A stretch of DNA of 5,437 nt, taken from assembly GCA_946008205.1 (NCBI GenBank), contig CAMGAZ010000115.1:1-5437 (forward strand), given 5' to 3'. Shown here piece after piece: positions 1-5,437 of the stretch. Position 1 is the stretch's first letter, and each line of letters opens with the position of its first letter. A model generated the notes under the pieces. That model was not told the DNA's origin, did no database searches, and saw only the letters and a program-made list of their open reading frames with translations. Source of the stretch: an uncultured Clostridium sp. (GTDB taxonomy: Bacteria; Bacillota; Clostridia; TANB77; CAG-508). Made by a program: the position numbers and the translations under genes.

Positions 1-90
1 ATATAATAACTTAATTATACAGGCTTTTACTGTTTTTGCAAGCAGAATCGTACGACAAAATATAACAAGAAATGCAATTACAATATACGA
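1..90. other. Leading non-coding stretch
   Basis: No supportable gene was found here on either strand. The + strand is broken by frequent stops. One reading frame on the - strand is rich in cysteine codons but has no ATG or GTG start and no ribosome binding site. The stretch could be the far end of an intergenic region or the 3' flank of a gene to the left of the window. Confidence 0.5.
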
Positions 91-119
91 AATTTGTGCA
101 ACAACTTGTTGCACAAATT
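91..119. promoter_or_regulatory. 29-bp near-perfect palindrome (candidate operator)
   Basis: Two 14-base arms (91-104 and 106-119) are exact reverse complements around a single central C at 105. The arms carry the half-site GCAACAA (98-104) and its mirror TTGTTGC (106-112). There is no T-run on the 3' side of either strand, so an intrinsic terminator is less likely than a site for a dimeric DNA-binding protein. Its centre lies about 103 bases upstream of the -35 box of the 326-residue gene. The function as an operator is inferred; the symmetry is seen directly. Confidence 0.55.
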
Positions 120-176
120 AAAAATTAGGATATTCTTCTGCAAATTTTTCGTTTCATTTTGTAATATAATTGTAAT

Positions 177-217
177 AAAATAGCAACAATATTTTTACTC
201 TTTTTTGTTGCTATTTT
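177..217. promoter_or_regulatory. 13-bp inverted repeat overlapping the promoter
   Basis: The arms at 177-189 (AAAATAGCAACAA) and 205-217 (TTGTTGCTATTTT) are perfectly complementary around a 15-base A+T-only-like spacer (190-204). The arms contain the same GCAACAA/TTGTTGC half-site as the palindrome at 91-119. The right arm includes the -35 hexamer of the downstream promoter, so a protein bound here would be expected to block RNA polymerase. An alternative reading is a weak A-tract/stem/T-tract terminator for a transcript arriving from the left. The stem has only three G-C pairs and a long loop, which makes the terminator weak. Confidence 0.5.
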
Positions 218-236
218 CCTTAAAAATGGTTATAAT
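208..236 (+). promoter_or_regulatory. Sigma-A-type promoter for the 326-residue gene
   Basis: A -35 box TTGCTA (208-213, four of six matches to TTGACA) is followed after exactly 17 bases by a perfect TATAAT -10 box (231-236). Transcription would start near 243, leaving a leader of only about 20 bases before the ribosome binding site and the ATG at 263. The -35 box sits inside the right arm of the inverted repeat at 177-217, which suggests that the promoter is regulated. Confidence 0.75.
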
Positions 237-262
237 AGAATTAGTATTTTTGGAGGACACAA

Positions 263-1243
263 ATGATTAAACTAAATTCAAAGACAAACAAGGGGAATGT
301 TTTAAAACTTATAAATATAGAAGTCACTTCTGTTAATGCATCATTAGACTCTCAAAAAGCATTTAGTAAGCAGATACTAGTGTTTTTAAAGAGTTTTATT
401 GGCAATGTCGAAGTTGACTCTATTTTTGCTGATAATGTTAATAAGTTTATCTCTGATACTAGTTATTATTTGTCTAAAATAAATTCTAATATTGCTTTAT
501 ACAATAATTTATTAGAAATATTAGATAATATAAAATTTAATTGTCCTTCTATCGAATACAGTACTACAGTTAGTAAAATAACACAATATAACAAGAAATT
601 TGCATCTTCAACAGAAGAGATACTAAAAAACAATTCTGAAATTGAAAAGTTTATACATTCTATGTCTACTATAGATATTTCTGAATATATTTCAGTTGAT
701 AATATTGATAACGTAGAAAGTTTAGCTGGATCTGATGATGATACAAATGATGATTCCGTTTCTAAACCTGCTCCTACTAGAAAGAGAAAAAATTCAGTTT
801 CATTAATCGAAAATACATTAACAATTTCTGAAACTACAGGTTTAGTTACTTTACCTTATAAAATTACAGATTTAAAGAAAGCTCTTCGTAATGAGCCTGA
901 AAAATATGGTTCTCTATCAGATGTTATATTGTCACAATATACCGTACCTCTTAGAAATTATAGATTTTCTGCAATTTCTAGATTTAAAGAAGCATATAAA
1001 TTAATAATAAATAAAGAACATGGGACTAAAAGAGAAGCATTGAACTTAGCAACTGAGCTATTTTCTAATTATAATTTACATCCTGCAATTATTACAGCAT
1101 GTAAAAACCTAAACGAATTAGATGTATACTTATCTTGCTTAGAGTTTAACGAATTAGAAGATTTCCACTTCTTCAAAATAGTATATGAAGCTTTACCAGT
1201 TCCAATAAAAAAAAGTAAACACGACAAGGAAGTAATAGCATAA
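263..1243 (+). CDS. Conserved-looking protein of unknown function, 326 residues
   Basis: I do not recognise a named family. The ATG at 263 is chosen because GGAGGA (252-257) lies five bases upstream and a good promoter precedes it; the stop is TAA. There is no signal peptide or membrane segment, so a cytoplasmic protein is expected. The N-terminal part (about residues 10-135) looks mostly helical, with regularly spaced hydrophobic residues. It is followed by an acidic linker with SDDDTNDD (157-164) and a basic patch TRKRKN (172-177). The C-terminal part (about 180-313) looks like a separate folded domain; it carries the phrases LPYKITDLKKAL, ISRFKEAYKL and NLHPAIITACKNLNELDVYL. The last residues (316-323) are lysine-rich. 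The basic patch could bind nucleic acid, but no helix-turn-helix, nuclease or nucleotide-binding motif was seen. The gene stands alone, convergent with the operon on its right. Confidence 0.9.
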   Translation: MIKLNSKTNKGNVLKLINIEVTSVNASLDSQKAFSKQILVFLKSFIGNVEVDSIFADNVNKFISDTSYYLSKINSNIALYNNLLEILDNIKFNCPSIEYSTTVSKITQYNKKFASSTEEILKNNSEIEKFIHSMSTIDISEYISVDNIDNVESLAGSDDDTNDDSVSKPAPTRKRKNSVSLIENTLTISETTGLVTLPYKITDLKKALRNEPEKYGSLSDVILSQYTVPLRNYRFSAISRFKEAYKLIINKEHGTKREALNLATELFSNYNLHPAIITACKNLNELDVYLSCLEFNELEDFHFFKIVYEALPVPIKKSKHDKEVIA

Positions 1244-1244
1244 T

Positions 1245-1410
1245 AAAAGCTTATAAATATTTTAATAGTGTAATATATTAGTTTCGCGCAGCGACCAAAC
1301 GTAAGCGTAAGCTGAAGTGCGATTGAAGCAACTTTCAGATTATAATTTCAAAATTGAAAGTTGCGACAGCAAGAACAATATATTACACTATTAAAATATT
1401 TATAAGCTTT
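1245..1410. repeat. Element with 34-bp perfect terminal inverted repeats (MITE-like)
   Basis: Bases 1246-1279 and 1377-1410 are perfect reverse complements (34 bp), enclosing a 97-base centre. Each outer end carries AAGCTT. The first 48 bases of the centre are about half G+C by hand count, far richer than the surroundings, and include the tandem GTAAGCGTAAGC (1301-1312). A second, 10-bp inverted repeat lies inside. The pentamer ATAAT occurs directly on both sides (1240-1244 and 1411-1415) and could be a target-site duplication, although it is cheap in such A+T-rich DNA. There is no room for a transposase, so a mobile origin would need a transposase elsewhere. The element fills the gap between two converging genes, beginning just after one stop codon and ending 13 bases before the other. 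It may therefore also end transcription from both sides. Confidence 0.7.
1328..1364. repeat. Inner 10-bp hairpin within the inverted-repeat element
   Basis: GCAACTTTCA (1328-1337) pairs perfectly with TGAAAGTTGC (1355-1364), leaving a 17-base A+T-rich loop. It lies off-centre, near the right end of the larger element. In RNA the whole element would form a long outer stem, this inner stem and a single-stranded or otherwise folded G+C-richer segment. No T-run follows, so it does not look like a simple intrinsic terminator. Confidence 0.65.
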
Positions 1411-1423
1411 ATAATTTATATTA

Positions 1424-2011
1424 TTATTTTGCAAATTTTTCTTTTTCGCTTTTTCTTTTTTTAGTTAGTTGTATTCTATAACTATTATAGCTGAATCTCA
1501 AACATAGCAAAATCACTATTATAACAGTAGTTATTTTGCTTTCAAATATTCTAAACAACCACCCTATCACTGGAATTTTTATTACTATTCTGGCTTTTAT
1601 GTCTGTAAATTTTTTCTCTTCTAAATCTTCGCGATAATTATTGTTTGCTTTTGTTATGTAGGTGGTTTTTCCATCGTTATTTTTTATTTTTGATAATCTA
1701 TGGTATTTTATAGTGTTATCTATATCATACCCTACAATTTCACCTTCATTAACGTTTTTTATTTTGCAACCAATTATCAAGCTATTTTTTCTAATTGCTG
1801 GAGACATTGAATTTTCTTTTTCTATAGAAATGTATAAATTGAATATTTGAGCATATTTTTTATTTCTAAATACATTATTAAATAAATATAAAATATTATA
1901 CGTTACTAGGCAACAGGTAAGAAAAATGCATATGTATTTTAGCATTTTTCTTAGTATTTCTGTTGCTACTTTTTTTATTTTATTTTTTGCCCATGAATTT
2001 CTCGTCTTCAA
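1424..2011 (-). CDS. Divergent SipW/Sec11-type signal peptidase I, 195 residues
   Basis: This is a membrane serine protease of the ER-type (SipW-like, S26B) signal peptidase class, which removes signal peptides outside the membrane. A membrane segment lies at about 24-45 and a second at about 159-172, followed by a basic tail. The nucleophile is Ser68 in NSMSPAI, and His104 in KYHRL takes the general-base place filled by Lys in ordinary bacterial enzymes. The last conserved box reads TKANNNYRED; against TKGDNNNVED in the upstream paralogue the Gly-Asp pair has become Ala-Asn, while the later Asp129 is kept. The usual SMEP is SMSP. The start is TTG at 2011, with AGGAG 14 bases upstream; the next in-frame Met (residue 23) would remove part of the first membrane segment and has no good ribosome site. 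The gene overlaps the upstream peptidase by 32 bases, which suggests translational coupling. It may have altered specificity or weak activity. Confidence 0.88.
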   Translation of the reverse strand: MKTRNSWAKNKIKKVATEILRKMLKYICIFLTCCLVTYNILYLFNNVFRNKKYAQIFNLYISIEKENSMSPAIRKNSLIIGCKIKNVNEGEIVGYDIDNTIKYHRLSKIKNNDGKTTYITKANNNYREDLEEKKFTDIKARIVIKIPVIGWLFRIFESKITTVIIVILLCLRFSYNSYRIQLTKKRKSEKEKFAK

Positions 2012-2570
2012 TTCTCTTCTTTTCTCTCCTAGCTTCGCTTTTTTCTTTCATTTCTATTCTGTTTAAGTACATAATTAATCCTATTAGTATTACAAGAATT
2101 ATAACAATTCCATTTTTTAGACCTGCTATTATTTTTCCTAACCCTGGTATTTTTATAATTTGCTTTCCTTCAATTTCTTCATATGTTAAAACTTCAGGAT
2201 CTTCTACGTTGTTGTTGTCTCCTTTTGTTACATATGTTTTCTCCATTCCATCGTCATTTATTTGTACTATTCTATGAGTTATAACCTCTTCATCTGTTTT
2301 AAATGTTATAATGTCATTTACTCTAAGTTGTTCTTCATCTACCTTTTTTATTATTATTACGTCACCTTTTTTTATCTCTGGTTCCATACTCTCTGTAGAT
2401 ATTAGATAAGCTTTATAGATATAAAAGCTAGGAGTGTCGAATTTATCTATATAAGACATGTATAATAAAACTATGTTATATAGTATTATCACTAAAAAGA
2501 TGAATACCAGTTTTTTTATTCTATTATTTATATCTTTTCGTCTTTTTATTGAATCTGCGTCGTATTTCAT
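1980..2570 (-). CDS. SipW/Sec11-type signal peptidase I, 196 residues
   Basis: This is a membrane-bound type I signal peptidase of the ER-like class. The active-site boxes are complete: STESMEPEIKKGD with nucleophile Ser61, ITHRI with His99 replacing the bacterial lysine, and TKGDNNNVEDPE with Asp118 and Asp124. One membrane segment spans about 20-38 and another about 153-169, followed by a long, highly charged cytoplasmic tail. The ATG at 2570 is supported by AAAGGA about nine bases upstream. The gene begins 26 bases after the stop of the large surface protein and overlaps the next peptidase, so the three genes very likely share one transcript. In Bacillus, SipW enzymes are dedicated to fibre proteins encoded beside them (TasA, TapA). 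By analogy this enzyme probably matures the neighbouring surface protein or other products of the same cluster. That substrate link is inferred. Confidence 0.95.
   Translation of the reverse strand: MKYDADSIKRRKDINNRIKKLVFIFLVIILYNIVLLYMSYIDKFDTPSFYIYKAYLISTESMEPEIKKGDVIIIKKVDEEQLRVNDIITFKTDEEVITHRIVQINDDGMEKTYVTKGDNNNVEDPEVLTYEEIEGKQIIKIPGLGKIIAGLKNGIVIILVILIGLIMYLNRIEMKEKSEARREKKRIEDEKFMGKK
2025..2030 (-). promoter_or_regulatory. Ribosome binding site for the TTG-started peptidase
   Basis: AGGAGA read on the - strand lies inside the end of the upstream peptidase gene, 13-14 bases before the TTG at 2011. The spacing is longer than ideal and the start codon is weak, so translation of the second peptidase is probably low and coupled to ribosomes finishing the first. 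It is the best ribosome-site match near any possible start of this gene. Confidence 0.5.
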
Positions 2571-2596
2571 TTGTTTTCCTTTCTTTTATATCTATA

Positions 2597-5437
2597 TTAC
2601 TTAATTATTAAGTAGTCGAAAGCTTCTCCTATATATTCGTCATTGTCGTAAAGCTTTACTACTATTTTGTATGTTCCTGTTGTTAAGTTTTGCCCTAAAT
2701 TTAGAGTATATTTCATTTGAGCTGTTGGGCTATTGCTTACCACATATTCCATTTCACCTTTTTTGTTTGTTGGTGCAATGAATAGATAATCTGCTAAATC
2801 CACTTGCTCGTAGTCTTGAGAATATATACTTGAATAGTCTCTTCTATATAAAGAAATTGTTAAATTTGGATTTTCAAGTCCAGATGAGTATTCTATGTTT
2901 ACATCTATGTAATTATTGTTGTTTTCTGTTTTTCCTGTATCCTTTGCCGCGAATTTCGAGCCATCATCTGTATATACTTTAAGTCCATATGTTGATTCTA
3001 TTATTGTAATATTTACTTCTGCAGTGTCTGAAGATTCTATTCCATAATAGATACCATCTGGCGAACCAAACGATTCTACTTTTATTGTGTAATCTCCAGT
3101 TGCTAATACGGTGTTATTTGATGTATCTACAATTATTTTTGATAATACATTAGTTACTTTTTCTGCGGTACATATTCTTACTGTTCCATCTATTCTTGGA
3201 TAGTACTTTATTCCGTCTAGTTCAAATGATACACCAAGAAGTGAGTCACTGTTTAGTCTATTACCATTATTATCATATATTGATATTTTAATACCCATTT
3301 TATCATCAAAGAATTGTGTGTCATATACTGTTTTTGATGATACAACATCTTGCTCAAAGTCTGTTTCTACTGTTAGTGTAAATTTGTTTCCTCTATATAC
3401 TGTGCTTTTGTCTGTAGCTGCTGTTACATTTATTTTTGCATCTTTGTTTGTGTATACACTATATACCATTGCATCTCTTTGTATACCTAATACTCCAAGA
3501 AGCGTTTGGTCTTCTTCATCTCTTAATTCCATAAGTAAAGAATTATTTAATAGGTCTGAGTCTATTTGATTTTCGCTAAAGTCTATATGGAATATGAAGT
3601 TTTCATATATTAAGTCTTTTTCTTGATTGTAGTATTGCTGGCAAGCTTCTTGCTCATTATAATGGCTGGTATCGCTTCCCATTACAACGAAATCTGATAA
3701 GTTATAAACATATTTTCCACTAGTTTCATCAGCATTAGTAACCACATAGTAATAGTATTTGTTTGTTACCATATCTATCATTGTTATCTTTGTATTTTTT
3801 GGGAATACGTATCCCTCTCCTGTTGACTTTCTCGATACTAATACGTGTTTATCTGAGTTATATTTATCATAATAATCACTTGTTGAAAAGTCTGGTATGT
3901 ATAGCGAATAATATGTTGAAAATACACTTGAGTCTGTTATATTTGTTTCTGTTGTTGTAAATAATCCAAATTCTTCACCAGGTGTTATTGCCGCTTCGTA
4001 GAAGTCATTTTGATAAAGCGCTGTTGATAGCTTTATTACTATATCTATGTATGCAACTCTTACATTTAAGTCATCTACTGGTATTTGGGCCTGTAATCTT
4101 ATTTTTACACTTCCTAGCTTTTGTGCTATTGATACGTTCTCTGAGTGGTACAAGCAAAGGTTTAATGCTGGTGTAAAGTTAGAGTTGTCGCCATTATACG
4201 TTGTAGCACCTGAATAAGTTCCTCCATTTGCTGTTAAGAATGTTGTTGTACTTTTACTCATCCAGCCACTATTACCAGTTCTCATTGATAAACCAAATAC
4301 AGAGTTTGCAACATCTTGGTCTAGTTCAACATTGTTTATTCTGTTTGGCTCTACTAGAGATACCCCATCTATTAATCCTGCTGAGAAACCTGTTAGTACA
4401 AATTTTATGTTCGGATCTGAGAAGCCTGTTAGTCCTAATTCATATGTTCCCAATGTTGCATATTTTGAAGCAGTAAGTGAAACTTCAAAAGTTGTAACAT
4501 CCATATCAAGTCCAACTAGCCAAATGTAGTAAACGTCGTCTTTTGGAGTTGTTTCGATGTATTTTGTTTTTATATAACCTTGATTATCTTCATCGTCGTA
4601 GTTCGTGTAGAATCCATCCACCGTTATATCATGGTCTGTTTTATGCAATCCTCTTACATAAGAGTTTGTTGAAAATGTTCCGGCATTTGTTATTTGGTCT
4701 CCATTGTTGTATTCAACATTATACAAACCTGTACTTGTACTTGGACTAGTTGAGTTTGTGTATAATCCAAAGAAGGTCATTCCATTTACTTCACCATAAG
4801 CTGTAACTTGCTCGTTTGTAGCTATATTTAGGTTCTTACCCTCTAGCATGTAAATTCTATTGTCTACATTTCTAGTTGTATTTCCATTTTCATCTATTGC
4901 AACTTGAGCCTTAACTTCTTGTCCATTTTCATCCACGCAACTTGTGAACTTTTTAAGTAAGTTAGCTCCACAATCTAGGTATATTATTGAATTATTTTTT
5001 ATCTTTAGCTCATCTATTCTACTTAGTGTAAAGTCTACATCTGAATATTCATTTGTTCTATCTCTAGTTCCTGATAATGCTATTGCAGAATTATCTAAAG
5101 TTACGATATCAGCTCTTTGTATTGATATATTCTTTTGTGGAGAATATACTGAACCATAATTTTTAACATTTATGTTGCTGTAACCACTTGTACTAGATGC
5201 GTTTCCAGAACCGAATATGCTACCTTTTATCTGGCATTTATCGTGTCCATTTCCATCTATGTTTATGTCGATTCCAACAGTAACACTTATGAAAGAGAAG
5301 TCGTAAATTTCTGAACCAGATTCATTGGCTTCTCCACCACCAAATACTGTTCCTGCTATATGTATATTTCCAATTTCTAAAGAATTATCTTTTACTGCAT
5401 CATAGCCTATATTAGTTTGAGTAGTACCATATACAAC
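2597..5437 (-). CDS. Large secreted/surface beta-solenoid protein, N-terminus outside the window
   Basis: The frame is open from the stop TAA at 2597 to the right edge, so 946 residues are visible and the start, including any signal peptide, is missing. A GTG at 4936 is an internal valine: the 167 codons before it contain no stop, no start codon and clearly protein-like sequence. Residues 1 to about 220 look like a right-handed beta-solenoid, with short strand-turn units and two related glycine-rich rungs, AGTVFGGGEAN (28-38) and KGSIFGSGNAS (71-81). The middle (about 230-660) is rich in Thr, Ser, Asn, Asp and Tyr, including KYYYYVV (560-566), and looks beta-rich. The end holds two probable Ig-like beta-sandwich domains (about 668-814 and 815-946), each closing with a GDYTIKVE or GTYKIVVK type strand. 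There is no LPXTG motif, C-terminal membrane helix or choline/SLH repeat, so how it stays on the cell is unknown. It is likely an adhesin or matrix protein, matured by the peptidases downstream. Confidence 0.88.
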   Translation of the reverse strand, partial: VVYGTTQTNIGYDAVKDNSLEIGNIHIAGTVFGGGEANESGSEIYDFSFISVTVGIDINIDGNGHDKCQIKGSIFGSGNASSTSGYSNINVKNYGSVYSPQKNISIQRADIVTLDNSAIALSGTRDRTNEYSDVDFTLSRIDELKIKNNSIIYLDCGANLLKKFTSCVDENGQEVKAQVAIDENGNTTRNVDNRIYMLEGKNLNIATNEQVTAYGEVNGMTFFGLYTNSTSPSTSTGLYNVEYNNGDQITNAGTFSTNSYVRGLHKTDHDITVDGFYTNYDDEDNQGYIKTKYIETTPKDDVYYIWLVGLDMDVTTFEVSLTASKYATLGTYELGLTGFSDPNIKFVLTGFSAGLIDGVSLVEPNRINNVELDQDVANSVFGLSMRTGNSGWMSKSTTTFLTANGGTYSGATTYNGDNSNFTPALNLCLYHSENVSIAQKLGSVKIRLQAQIPVDDLNVRVAYIDIVIKLSTALYQNDFYEAAITPGEEFGLFTTTETNITDSSVFSTYYSLYIPDFSTSDYYDKYNSDKHVLVSRKSTGEGYVFPKNTKITMIDMVTNKYYYYVVTNADETSGKYVYNLSDFVVMGSDTSHYNEQEACQQYYNQEKDLIYENFIFHIDFSENQIDSDLLNNSLLMELRDEEDQTLLGVLGIQRDAMVYSVYTNKDAKINVTAATDKSTVYRGNKFTLTVETDFEQDVVSSKTVYDTQFFDDKMGIKISIYDNNGNRLNSDSLLGVSFELDGIKYYPRIDGTVRICTAEKVTNVLSKIIVDTSNNTVLATGDYTIKVESFGSPDGIYYGIESSDTAEVNITIIESTYGLKVYTDDGSKFAAKDTGKTENNNNYIDVNIEYSSGLENPNLTISLYRRDYSSIYSQDYEQVDLADYLFIAPTNKKGEMEYVVSNSPTAQMKYTLNLGQNLTTGTYKIVVKLYDNDEYIGEAFDYLIIK

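Noticed and set aside
59..73. 15-base exact match to 585-599 inside the 326-residue gene (AATATAACAAGAAAT)
   Set aside because: It is short, A+T-rich and not extended on either side, so chance is enough to explain it.
11..124. Cysteine-rich reading frame on the minus strand
   Set aside because: It has no ATG or GTG start and no ribosome site, and part of it is the palindrome; the cysteines are unlikely to mean a real peptide.
72..128. 18-codon plus-strand mini-ORF spanning the palindrome
   Set aside because: There is no proper ribosome binding site, and most of its sequence is simply the 29-bp palindrome; a DNA symmetry element explains it better.
1245..1410. Retron-like non-coding RNA reading of the inverted-repeat element
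   Set aside because: Retron RNAs have flanking complementary ends, but no reverse transcriptase is encoded next to this element in the window.
1662..2277. Plus-strand reading frames at 1662-1850 and 1963-2277
   Set aside because: They lie antisense within the two signal peptidase genes, which have clear catalytic motifs; their Phe/Ile/Ser-rich translations are typical shadows of A+T-rich coding DNA.
3318..5159. Several plus-strand reading frames opposite the surface protein gene
   Set aside because: They overlap each other and are antisense to a continuous 946-codon frame; they have low-complexity Leu/Ser/Tyr translations and no convincing ribosome sites.
1..5437. CRISPR array, tRNA or rRNA genes
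   Set aside because: No regularly spaced direct repeats, cloverleaf-like sequence or rRNA-like stretches were seen on either strand.

Overview
The window is A+T-rich, with short intergenic gaps, strong AGGAG-type ribosome binding sites and TAA stops. Tryptophan is read from TGG and there are SipW-type signal peptidases. This fits a low-G+C Firmicute, probably a gut Clostridia lineage. The species cannot be named from the sequence.

Region 1 (1-262) has no convincing gene. It is an upstream control region holding a 29-bp near-perfect palindrome (91-119), a 13-bp inverted repeat (177-217) and a good promoter (-35 at 208-213, -10 at 231-236). Both dyads are built from the same half-site, GCAACAA/TTGTTGC, and the proximal one overlaps the -35 box. 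Region 2 (263-1243, + strand) encodes a 326-residue soluble protein of unknown function with two parts joined by an acidic then basic linker.

Region 3 (1244-1423) separates two converging transcription units. Almost all of it is a 165-bp element with perfect 34-bp terminal inverted repeats, a G+C-richer core and an inner 10-bp hairpin. It may be a non-autonomous mobile element or a structured bidirectional 3' end.

Region 4 (1424-5437, - strand) is an apparent operon transcribed from beyond the right edge. Its first visible gene is a very large secreted or surface protein with a beta-solenoid-like part followed by beta-sandwich-like domains. The reading frame is open to the window edge, so its true start is outside; 946 residues are visible. 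Then come two tandem SipW/Sec11-type signal peptidases. The first has a complete active site. The second starts at TTG inside the end of the first and has lost one of the two conserved acidic residues. By analogy with sipW-tasA clusters, the peptidases probably process this surface protein or proteins encoded with it; that link is inferred from gene order.
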